A stretch of DNA of 64,000 nucleotides from Catenulispora sp. EB89 (GTDB lineage Bacteria; Actinomycetota; Actinomycetes; Streptomycetales; Catenulisporaceae), in NCBI RefSeq assembly GCF_041261445.1, contig NZ_JBGCCU010000012.1:186001-250000 (forward strand). Direction: 5' to 3'. The position numbers and the translations under genes were made by a program. The stretch's first letter is position 1. Each line of letters begins with the position of its first letter. Shown here in pieces: positions 42,771 through 49,838 of this stretch. Below the pieces are notes generated by a model. That model was given only the letters and a program-made list of their open reading frames with translations. It made no database searches and was not told where the DNA came from.

Positions 42771-43532
42771 TCAGATCGCCACCGCGATGTGCGGCCGACC
42801 GGTGATCGGATGCGAGCCCACATGCGCCCGAACACCGAACACCTCCCGGATGAGCGCCGGAGTCAGCGTCTCCGACGGCGCCCCGTTCGCGACCACCGCA
42901 CCGTCCCGCAGGACCACGACCCGGTCGGCCAGGCTCGCCGCGTGGTCGAGGTCGTGCAGCGCGGCGAGCAGCGTCAGGCCGAGGTCCCGTACCAGCTCCA
43001 GCAGCTCCAACTGGGAGCGGATGTCCAGGTGGTTGGTCGGCTCGTCCAGCACCAGCAGCGGCGCCTGCTGCGCCAGCGCCCGCGCCAGCAGCACCCGCTG
43101 GCGCTCGCCGCCGGACAACGTGGTCACCAGCCGATCCGCGGCCCAGCTCAGCCCGACGCGCTCCAGCGCCTCCCCGACGATCGACGCGTCGCCGTCCCCG
43201 GGACGCTGCCACGAGCGCAGGTGCGGCGTCCGGCCCATCCCGACCACCTCGGCGGCGGTGAACTCGCTCCCTGCGTCGCCATGCTGGGGCAGCACCGCGC
43301 GCCGCAGCGCGGCCTCGCGCGGACGCAGCCGCCGCAGATCGTCGCCGCCGAGGAACACCGCGCCGGCCCTGGGTCGCAGGGTCCGGTAGACGGTGCGCAG
43401 CAGCGTCGACTTGCCGCTGCCGTTCGGTCCGACCAGCGCGACGAGTTCGCCGGGGGCGATCCGCAGATCGACGTCGGACAGGATCGGGCGGGTGTCGATG
43501 TCGACACACACGCCCTTCAGCTCCAGCTGCAT
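42771..43532 (-). CDS. ABC importer ATP-binding protein (FecE/BtuD type)
   Basis: The protein has 253 residues. Walker A is GPNGSGKSTLLRTVYRTL, signature LSGGERQRVLLARALAQQ, Walker B PLLVLDEPTNHLD, then LLAALHDLDHAASLADRV with the switch His. This is the ATPase type that serves iron-siderophore, heme and cobalamin importers. It is the last gene of the SBP-permease-ATPase set and starts right where the permease stops. As the downstream member of the riboswitch-led unit it may serve corrinoid uptake; a siderophore is the main alternative. Confidence 0.92.
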   Translation of the reverse strand: MQLELKGVCVDIDTRPILSDVDLRIAPGELVALVGPNGSGKSTLLRTVYRTLRPRAGAVFLGGDDLRRLRPREAALRRAVLPQHGDAGSEFTAAEVVGMGRTPHLRSWQRPGDGDASIVGEALERVGLSWAADRLVTTLSGGERQRVLLARALAQQAPLLVLDEPTNHLDIRSQLELLELVRDLGLTLLAALHDLDHAASLADRVVVLRDGAVVANGAPSETLTPALIREVFGVRAHVGSHPITGRPHIAVAI

Positions 43533-44729
43533 TCAGCCACCCGCCCTGGCGGTGCGGCGGCGGAGCAGCCACAGGAAGAACGGGGCGCCCAGCACGGTGG
43601 TGACCAGGCCGACCGGAAGCTCGTCCGGCCGGTTCAGCGTGCGGGCGACGAGATCGACGAGCACCAGGAACACCGCTCCCGCCAAAGCCGCGACCGGCAG
43701 GACCCTGCGATGGTCGGCCCCGACGGCGAATCGCGTCATGTGCGGCACCATCAGCCCGACGAACCCGATTCCGCCGACCACCGACACGATCGACGCGGTC
43801 AGCAGCGACCCGATGACCAGCAGCAGCGCACGTTGTGCCGCCACCGGGACGCCGAGACCGGCGGCGGCGTCCTCCCCGGCGGAGAGCGCGTTGAGGCGCC
43901 GCCCCTGCGCCAGCAGGACCGCGAGACAGAGGACGATGACCGCGGTCGGAAGCCCGAGATCGCTCCACTTCGCGCCTGCCAGGCTGCCCATGAGCCAGAA
44001 CATCATGCCCTGCAACTCCGTCGGATTCAGGCGCAGCTGGAGATAGGTGGTCACTCCGTTGCCCAGATAGCCGACGGCGATCCCGGCGAGCACCAACCAC
44101 GAGTCCAGAAGCCGGCCGCCGCGCTGCGCCAGCAGATAGACGGCGACCACGGTGAGCAGCGCGGTCACGAAAGCAGCTCCGGTCTGGCCGAGCCCGCCGA
44201 CCACCCCTCCGGCGACCGCGATACCGACCGCCCCCAACGACGCGCCCGAGGAGACGCCGAGGATGTAGGGGTCTGCCAGCGGATTGCGGACCAGGGCCTG
44301 AAAGGCGACGCCCGCCACCGAAAGCCCCGCGCCGGCCACCGCCGCCAACAGCACCCGCGGCACCCGGATCTGCCACACGATCTGGTCCCGCAGCGGATCG
44401 GTGGTCCCGGTGTGGAAGAGGTGCGCCCCGACCACGCGCCAGACGGCGCCGAGCGGCTCGTTCACCGATCCGAGCGAGATCCCGATCGCGGCGGCGCCGA
44501 CGAGGGCCACGGCCAACGCCGCGAGCAGGACTCCGAACGGGATTCCGGACAGCAGGTGCGGGCCGCGCCGTCGCCGCGTGGGGCGCCGCGCCAGGCGACG
44601 TGCGGGGCGAAGTGCGAGGCCATGCGCCGGGGTCACGGCTTCGGCGCCCTCAGTCGTGGTCCCGGCTGCGGCCTCAGCCACCGTCTCAGCCGCAGCCTCA
44701 GCCACCGCCTCAGCAGCCGTCTCAGCCAC
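43533..44729 (-). CDS. ABC importer permease (FecCD/BtuC type)
   Basis: The protein has 398 residues. About 60 N-terminal residues form an unusual Ala/Glu-rich extension (AETAAEAVAEAAAETVAEAA), encoded by short CTCAGCC-type repeats. About ten membrane helices follow. Family landmarks are QIRVPRVLLAAVAGAGLSVAG, FQALVRNPLADPYILGVSSG, the coupling helix near LGVPVAAQRALLLVIGSLL, and GFVGLMVPHMTRFAVG. The gene overlaps the end of the binding-protein gene by eight bases and abuts the ATPase gene. The extension is probably cytoplasmic and is not part of the normal family length (about 330-350). Confidence 0.92.
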   Translation of the reverse strand: MAETAAEAVAEAAAETVAEAAAGTTTEGAEAVTPAHGLALRPARRLARRPTRRRRGPHLLSGIPFGVLLAALAVALVGAAAIGISLGSVNEPLGAVWRVVGAHLFHTGTTDPLRDQIVWQIRVPRVLLAAVAGAGLSVAGVAFQALVRNPLADPYILGVSSGASLGAVGIAVAGGVVGGLGQTGAAFVTALLTVVAVYLLAQRGGRLLDSWLVLAGIAVGYLGNGVTTYLQLRLNPTELQGMMFWLMGSLAGAKWSDLGLPTAVIVLCLAVLLAQGRRLNALSAGEDAAAGLGVPVAAQRALLLVIGSLLTASIVSVVGGIGFVGLMVPHMTRFAVGADHRRVLPVAALAGAVFLVLVDLVARTLNRPDELPVGLVTTVLGAPFFLWLLRRRTARAGG

Positions 44730-45843
44730 GGCCCCGGATCACCTTCGAGATCTTCTCCACAGCCCACGCGTTCATCGGACCCAGATACACGCCGTCGGAC
44801 GCCACGGCGTAGGTCCTGGTCTTCGAGGCGTTCCACTGCGGATACGCGGCGAACAGCTTCGCCGCCTCCGCGTCCGGCTTCTCGCTCGGCGTGAACTCGC
44901 CGACGACCAGGACGTCCACGTCGGCGGCGGCGAGCTGTTCGGCGTTGAGGGTGCGCGTGGTGTCGGAGTCCTTGCCGGCGAAGGAGTTCACGCCGCCGGC
45001 CGCGGCGATCACCTTGTCGTAGATGCCGCCGGTCATGATCGCGGGCAGGCCGTTGGCGTTCATCATCGACATGCCGGGGTAGGCGATCAGCACCTTCTTG
45101 GGCGGCGTTCCGGGGTTCGACTTCTGCACCGCGTCGATCCGGTCGCGCAGCTCGGTGACCTGGTCGGCGGCCCGCTGCTGGACGTCGAAGATCCGGCCGA
45201 GCAGGGTCATGAAGTCGAAGGAGGAGTCGATGCCCTGGGTCGCCAAGGCCTTCTTCTCGGCGCCGGTGGCGTTCGGATCGCCTTGAGCGCAGTTGGTCGG
45301 GTTCACCAGGCTGTTGATCCCGGCCGCGGCGAGCTGTCCCCGAGTGGCCATGCCGTTCTTGGCGTCGAAGCCGCCGGCCCAGGTGGACACGACGAGGTCC
45401 GGCCTGGCGGCGAGGACCTGTTCGGCGGGGACGTCGAAGTTCTTGTTCATCGTCAGGCCGCCGGTGGGGAGTGCGTCGATCTTCGCGACCATCTCCGGGT
45501 CGTCGGAGACGCCGTAGTGCTGGGCGTCGGCCAGGATCGTCTTGTCCAGGCCGAGCATGATGAAGCTCTCGACCTCGCCGACCGATGTGCCGTTCAGGAT
45601 CAGGACCCGGCTCGGCGCCTTCTGGAACGTGATCTTCTGGCCGCAGTTGTCGATGGTCAGCGGGTAGGCGGTCCTGGCCGGCGTTGTCGTCGGCGGCTGC
45701 GTGCCGGTGATGCCTGCCGAGTTTCCGGCGGCCGTCCCGGACGACGCGCTGCTCCCACACGCGGTGGTGAGCGACGCCAGCAGCGCGAACGCTGCCGTGC
45801 CGACAAGGAAGGCCCGCCCCGAGAGTTTCATCCTGTGCTCCAC
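44722..45843 (-). CDS. ABC importer substrate-binding lipoprotein (FecB/BtuF type)
   Basis: The protein has 373 residues. The lipoprotein signal ends ALLASLTTAC, with lipidated Cys at about residue 29, followed by a Ser/Thr linker. The binding domain starts YPLTIDNCGQKITFQKAPSR, the usual opening of class III (FeCT/BtuF) binding proteins. It continues with DVPAEQVLAARPDLVVSTW and VDVLVVGEFTPS across the long connecting helix. It hands substrate to the permease and ATPase encoded next. It starts 29 bases after the sigma factor gene ends, so it is probably part of the same transcript. Ligand specificity (cobalamin, cobinamide, siderophore or other metal chelate) cannot be read. Confidence 0.9.
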   Translation of the reverse strand: MEHRMKLSGRAFLVGTAAFALLASLTTACGSSASSGTAAGNSAGITGTQPPTTTPARTAYPLTIDNCGQKITFQKAPSRVLILNGTSVGEVESFIMLGLDKTILADAQHYGVSDDPEMVAKIDALPTGGLTMNKNFDVPAEQVLAARPDLVVSTWAGGFDAKNGMATRGQLAAAGINSLVNPTNCAQGDPNATGAEKKALATQGIDSSFDFMTLLGRIFDVQQRAADQVTELRDRIDAVQKSNPGTPPKKVLIAYPGMSMMNANGLPAIMTGGIYDKVIAAAGGVNSFAGKDSDTTRTLNAEQLAAADVDVLVVGEFTPSEKPDAEAAKLFAAYPQWNASKTRTYAVASDGVYLGPMNAWAVEKISKVIRGRG

Positions 45844-45871
45844 GGAAGGAGTAGTCGGGGCGGGCCGCGCT

Positions 45872-46432
45872 TCAGTTCCCGAGCGAGGCGACCAACGTGC
45901 TGCGGGCCCGGGACACGCGGGACCGGACGGTCCCGATCGGGGTTCCGATCACGAGGGCGGCCTCGTCGTACGGCAGGCCGACCATCGCGGTCAGCACGAA
46001 CGCCGTCCGGCGGTCCTCGGGCAGCGCGGCGACCAACTGGGCCAGCACCACGCCCTCCTCGAAGCCGGGCAGCCCGTCGGGCTGCGCACGCTCGGCCGCG
46101 CCCAGCCAGTCGTCGGTGTCCGCGAGCCGCGGCCGGGCCGAGGCCCGGCGGATGCGGTCGACGACGGTGCGCCGGGCGATCGCGCGCAGCCAGGTCTGCG
46201 CCGACGACCGGCCCTGGAAGGCCGGCAGCGCACGCAGGACCCGCAGGTACGTGTCCTGCGTGAGGTCGTCGGCGTCCTGCGGGCTGCCGCTCAGGCGCAC
46301 GACGTAGCGGCGCACGTCGGGCCTGGTCGCCTGGATGAAGCGCTCGACGGCGGCCGGGTCGCCGTCCCGGGCGGCCAGGGCCAGCGCGTCGACGTCGGCT
46401 TGATCGACCGGGTGTTTCAGCGCAGGGGTCAT
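45872..46432 (-). CDS. ECF sigma factor, SigC-like
   Basis: The protein has 186 residues. Region 2 (about 20-85) contains DADDLTQDTYLRVLRALPAF and WLRAIARRTVVDRIRR. Region 4 (about 125-180) contains ALPEDRRTAFVLTAMVGLPY and VIGTPIGTVRSRVSRAR. The order and wording resemble mycobacterial SigC. ATG at 46432 has AAGGA nine bases upstream; GTG at 46465 is a weaker alternative. No anti-sigma factor is recognisable beside it. The preceding gene encodes a polytopic membrane protein that might fill that role, and the next genes encode the metal or corrinoid importer. In mycobacteria SigC controls copper acquisition, so a metal-linked regulon is plausible. Confidence 0.88.
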   Translation of the reverse strand: MTPALKHPVDQADVDALALAARDGDPAAVERFIQATRPDVRRYVVRLSGSPQDADDLTQDTYLRVLRALPAFQGRSSAQTWLRAIARRTVVDRIRRASARPRLADTDDWLGAAERAQPDGLPGFEEGVVLAQLVAALPEDRRTAFVLTAMVGLPYDEAALVIGTPIGTVRSRVSRARSTLVASLGN

Positions 46433-46499
46433 CACCGTGTGTCCTTGCTGGAGAAAAAGAGACACGGCGACGCGGGATCACGTCGCCGGACAGGGCCGT

Positions 46500-47093
46500 C
46501 TACCGGACGGCGACCCCGGCCGGCGGCCCGCGGGAGATGATGACGTGGACGAGCAGGAGCTGGCGCAGCGGCGCAGCACTCTGGCTCACAACCGGCACAC
46601 TGGGCGCCTGCGGCACGGGAACAACCACCCGGAACAGCAGCGCCAGCGGCGGGAGAAGGAAGGTCGCCGCCGAAGCCAGCAACCGGAAGACCGCGCGTTC
46701 ACCGGTCGCGAGCCAGAGGCCTACTACGGTGGCGGCGGCGAGGTGCGCGGTAAGCATCCCCCAACTGTCGGAGCCGAGGAAGCCCGGGTCTGAGGACATG
46801 CCAGGCATGGTCATTCCGGCCATGGCCGGTGCGGGAGACAGGACCTGGCCGACTTCGAACCAGACGTGCAGCCCGGCTTGGGCACCGATCGTCAAGGCGA
46901 CGACATGGACGATGCCGCGCTGTTTCGCAGAGAGCAGCCAGGCCAGCCCGAAAGTCGCCTCACCGGCGATGGCCAGCGCCCACCACGGCACCGACCGCCC
47001 GGACATCGACAAGTGCGCGGCCGTGGCCAGCAGCGTGCACACGGCCGCGAACATCGCAGACCGCACGGCGCGCAGTCCCCAGTCGACACTCAT
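46500..47093 (-). CDS. polytopic membrane protein with Met-rich loop
   Basis: The protein has 197 residues and about five membrane helices (AMFAAVCTLLATAAHLSMSG, WWALAIAGEATFGLAWLLSA, VHVVALTIGAQAGLHVWFEV, LTAHLAAATVVGLWL and LLPPLALLFRVVV). An outside loop carries MAGMTMPGMSS, a Met-rich stretch reminiscent of copper or metal-binding loops. The C-terminus ends in a basic RGPP tail. ATG at 47093 is chosen; a start at 47171 would overlap the NiCoT gene. It lies 41 bp after the NiCoT gene and 67 bp before the sigma factor start, same strand. The family was not identified; a role in metal sensing or transport is inferred from neighbours. Confidence 0.72.
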   Translation of the reverse strand: MSVDWGLRAVRSAMFAAVCTLLATAAHLSMSGRSVPWWALAIAGEATFGLAWLLSAKQRGIVHVVALTIGAQAGLHVWFEVGQVLSPAPAMAGMTMPGMSSDPGFLGSDSWGMLTAHLAAATVVGLWLATGERAVFRLLASAATFLLPPLALLFRVVVPVPQAPSVPVVSQSAAPLRQLLLVHVIISRGPPAGVAVR

Positions 47094-47133
47094 GACGGTG
47101 CCATCGTCGCATCCGCACGCCGCCGGGCTTCCG

Positions 47134-48252
47134 CTAGCCCTCCTCGCCGGCCGCGTTCCACCTCCGCTCAACGCGCGCGATCTTCCAGTACGCGATCGCC
47201 GCCACCCAGACAGCCACGAACGCGCCGACGATCACGAACCCGACGTTGTTCAGGTTCAGGTTCGCGATCCAGTCGGTGACCGGGTTGGCGAACCCGAACT
47301 GGTCGTGGACCACGCCGATCAGCTCGACGCTGCCGATGACCAGGGCGACGGCCACCGACAGGCCGGTGATCGTGAGGTTGTAGTAGACCTTGCGGATCGG
47401 GTTGGAGAAGGCCCAGTGGTAGGCGAAGTTCATGAAGGTGCCGTCGAGGGTGTCGAACAGGGTCATGCCCGCGGTGAACAGCAGCGGCAGGCACAGGATC
47501 GCGTACCAGGGCAGCCCGGCGGCGGCGCTGGAGCCGGCCAGCGCGAGCAGCAGGACTTCGGTGGCGGTGTCGAAGCCGATGCCGAACAGCAGGCCGACCG
47601 GGTACATCTGGCCGGGCCGGGTGATGGACTTGGTGAGCCGGCCCAGGATCCGGTTCATGAAGCCGCGCTTGTCCAGCTGCGCGGTCAACGCGGCCTCGTC
47701 GTACTCGCCGCGGCGCATCGCCTTGTAGACCTTGTAGATGCCGATCAGCGCGACCAGGTTCAGGATCCCGATCAGGTACAGGAACGTGCCGGAGGCGGTC
47801 GTGGACACCACGCCGAGGGACTGGCGCGTGCCGGACTTGTCGTCGGTGAGGCTCGTGGCCTGCCGTGCCCCGGCGGCGATCCCGGCGGCCAGCGCGACGA
47901 CGATGGTCGAGTGCCCGAGCGCGAACCAGAACCCGACCGACACCGGCCGCTTCCCGTCGGCCATCAGCTTGCGCGTGGTGTTGTCGATCGCGGCTATGTG
48001 GTCGGCGTCGAACGCGTGGCGCATCCCGAGCGTGTAGGCGGTGATGCCGAGCCCGAAGCCGAAGACCTGCTTGCCGACCGTGTAGTGGTGCGGCGCGACC
48101 AACCCGGCCAGGATCCCGAACGCGGCCACGTGCATCGCCACGATCACCGCCAGCAACCCGCCGAACCGGAGCCAGTCGCCCCGCAGCCAGCGCACCGGCC
48201 CCGCGGACGAATCCCGGACAGCCCGGACAGAACGGTTCGCAGGCACGCTCAC
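47134..48252 (-). CDS. NiCoT family nickel/cobalt permease
   Basis: The protein has 372 residues and eight membrane helices. The signature RHAFDADHIAAIDNTTRK in helix II is diagnostic for NiCoT/HoxN permeases. LGHSTIVVALA, GFDTATEVLLLALAG and LLFTAGMTLFDTLDG are the other conserved blocks. Because a cobalamin riboswitch lies directly upstream on the same strand, cobalt is the likelier metal. GTG at 48252 has GGAGG eight bases upstream (48261-48265); GTG at 48270 would place that RBS inside the coding region. It probably heads a unit that includes the SigC-like factor and the ABC importer. Confidence 0.95.
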   Translation of the reverse strand: MSVPANRSVRAVRDSSAGPVRWLRGDWLRFGGLLAVIVAMHVAAFGILAGLVAPHHYTVGKQVFGFGLGITAYTLGMRHAFDADHIAAIDNTTRKLMADGKRPVSVGFWFALGHSTIVVALAAGIAAGARQATSLTDDKSGTRQSLGVVSTTASGTFLYLIGILNLVALIGIYKVYKAMRRGEYDEAALTAQLDKRGFMNRILGRLTKSITRPGQMYPVGLLFGIGFDTATEVLLLALAGSSAAAGLPWYAILCLPLLFTAGMTLFDTLDGTFMNFAYHWAFSNPIRKVYYNLTITGLSVAVALVIGSVELIGVVHDQFGFANPVTDWIANLNLNNVGFVIVGAFVAVWVAAIAYWKIARVERRWNAAGEEG

Positions 48253-48289
48253 GCGGCTCGCCTCCAGCACCTCGTGGATGGTCGATGTT

Positions 48290-48475
48290 CGGTGCCGTGG
48301 CCGGTCTCCTGGCTGACGGGTCGAAGCCCCGGCCCCGCCTTCCCAGACGCGTCACGCGTCCAGTGGCCGCCGCCGCGCCAGACAAGCGCGGCCGGCGTGG
48401 AGCCGGTGCATTCCCGATCACAGTGGCGAGGGCCGCTCCGGTTTTCCACCGGTCTTCCCGAGCACCACGGCATGG
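48290..48475 (-). ncRNA. cobalamin (B12) riboswitch
   Basis: Read on the minus strand, the leader contains in order: GGGAAGACCGGTGGAAAACC, GCCACTGTGATCGGGAA (the conserved core around P4-P6), a variable GC-rich stem region, CTGGGAAGGC, and the B12 box AGCCAGGAGACCGGCC at 48299-48314, which fits the consensus. It ends about 40 bases before the NiCoT start. The GGAGG of that gene lies just downstream and is a natural target for sequestration. By known mechanism, adenosylcobalamin binding would switch off cobalt uptake. The exact 5' boundary is approximate. Confidence 0.93.
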
Positions 48476-48656
48476 TCACCGTAGCGAGCGGGTCGGAGGC
48501 GGGCAAGGCGGGGCCTCTGGCTTGTGCGCCACATCCGCCTCCGGCTTGACGCCGCCGTCCTCCGGTGGTCAGATCCCGGGGGCATTGCCGCACTGTCGCA
48601 CGGCCGCACTGTCGCATTGCCGATCAGGATTCTTCGACGTGGGTGGGGATGGGGCT

Positions 48657-49493
48657 ATGAGCGATCAGGGAGCTCGGGACGAGAAGTCCGCACGCGTGCG
48701 GGTCGCCGCCGAGCGTGCGGCCCAGCAGCGCAAGAGCATGCAGCGCCGCAGGCTCGGCATACTCGCGGTGGTAGTGGTGGTGATCGGGGTCTGCGTCGGC
48801 GTCGGGCTCGCGGTGAGTTCGAACTCCGCCAAGCCGAAGGCCTACACCCCGCCGACCGACGGCTCCGTGGTCGCCGACAAGTACGCGAACCCCGCGAACA
48901 AGGCGACGGCCCTGTCCTACGGCCCCGCGTCGGCCCCGCACACCCTGACGATCTTCGAGGACTTCCGCTGCCCCTACTGCAAGGCGCTGGAGACGGGATC
49001 GGCGTCCGTCTACAAGGCCTACGTCGCCAACGGAACACTGCGCGTGCTCTTCCACCCGGTGACCCTCATCGACACCCACGACAACGGCAGCGGCTCGCTC
49101 CAGTCCGGCAACGCCGCCGCGTGCGCCGCGGCCGCCGGGAAGTTCGACGAGTACCACGACGTGCTCTTCGCCCACCAGCCGGACGAGACCACCGACGGCT
49201 ACAGCAGCACCGCGACGCTGATCTCGCTGGCCAAGCAGGTCCCGGGACTGGACACGCCGGCGTTCGAGACGTGCGTCAACGCCGGCACGTACAAGGGCCT
49301 GGTCCAGCAGAACTGGTCGGACTTCAACACGCTGCAACTCCAGGGGACGCCGACGCTGATGCTCGACGGCAAGACCCTCTCGCTGCCGAACAACTTCTGG
49401 CTGGCGTCGAAGGACGGGTCGTCGCTGGCCGGGTCGGACCCGGCGGTGCTGAAGCAGGTGTTCCAGAGCGCGGGGCTGCCGGCGCTGTCGTAG
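48657..49493 (+). CDS. membrane-anchored DsbA-like thioredoxin-fold protein
   Basis: The protein has 278 residues. A charged cytoplasmic N-terminus of about 30 residues is followed by one membrane helix (LGILAVVVVVIGVCVGVGLA), then an outside thioredoxin/DsbA domain with FEDFRCPYCKALE (redox motif CPYC) and LQGTPTLMLDG, the cis-Pro loop. Family members oxidise or isomerise disulfides in exported proteins, usually with VKOR or DsbB as partner; none is present here. ATG at 48657 is chosen because upstream in-frame sequence is the antisense of the B12 riboswitch. It is divergent from the NiCoT unit and upstream of the copper genes. Confidence 0.92.
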   Translation: MSDQGARDEKSARVRVAAERAAQQRKSMQRRRLGILAVVVVVIGVCVGVGLAVSSNSAKPKAYTPPTDGSVVADKYANPANKATALSYGPASAPHTLTIFEDFRCPYCKALETGSASVYKAYVANGTLRVLFHPVTLIDTHDNGSGSLQSGNAAACAAAAGKFDEYHDVLFAHQPDETTDGYSSTATLISLAKQVPGLDTPAFETCVNAGTYKGLVQQNWSDFNTLQLQGTPTLMLDGKTLSLPNNFWLASKDGSSLAGSDPAVLKQVFQSAGLPALS

Positions 49494-49628
49494 CGGTCCT
49501 GAGAACTGCCCCCGGCGGGTCGGGAACCAGCCGGGGTTCGCCTACGACTATCACTTCAGAGCGCACCGTCCGCGGCACCGTACGGGTGCCCGTTTCCCGG
49601 GTCGCGCGACGATTTCGAGTGCTTGTAG

Positions 49629-49838
49629 GTGTTCATGAGGCGGCTTCGTGAGCTGGGCCGGCGGCTCAGCGGGTCCGGCCGGGTGCTGGCGTTCGTCGTG
49701 CTGTTGGCGGGGTTGTACGCCGGGGCGCTGGGCATCGGGCACCTGGCCGGGCCGGTCGCCCCCGATCTGGTTCCCGGCGTGCCGCCGGTCGGACGACAGC
49801 CACCCCCGGGGATGCCGGGGATGGGTGGCATGCGGTGA
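49629..49838 (+). CDS. small membrane-anchored Pro/Gly/Met-tailed protein upstream of the copper ATPase
   Basis: The protein has 69 residues. An Arg-rich start is followed by one membrane helix (VLAFVVLLAGLYAGALGIGH) and an outside tail ending PPPGMPGMGGMR. The Met-rich tail and the four-base overlap with the start of the copper ATPase gene suggest a copper-binding accessory protein. The stop codon TGA (49836-49838) overlaps the ATPase start GTG (49835-49837). No named family was recognised. Confidence 0.7.
   Translation: MFMRRLRELGRRLSGSGRVLAFVVLLAGLYAGALGIGHLAGPVAPDLVPGVPPVGRQPPPGMPGMGGMR

Noticed and set aside
48285-48656. N-terminal extension of the DsbA-like protein from 48285
   Set aside because: This stretch is the antisense of the cobalamin riboswitch; the start at 48657 gives a normal anchored thioredoxin-fold protein.
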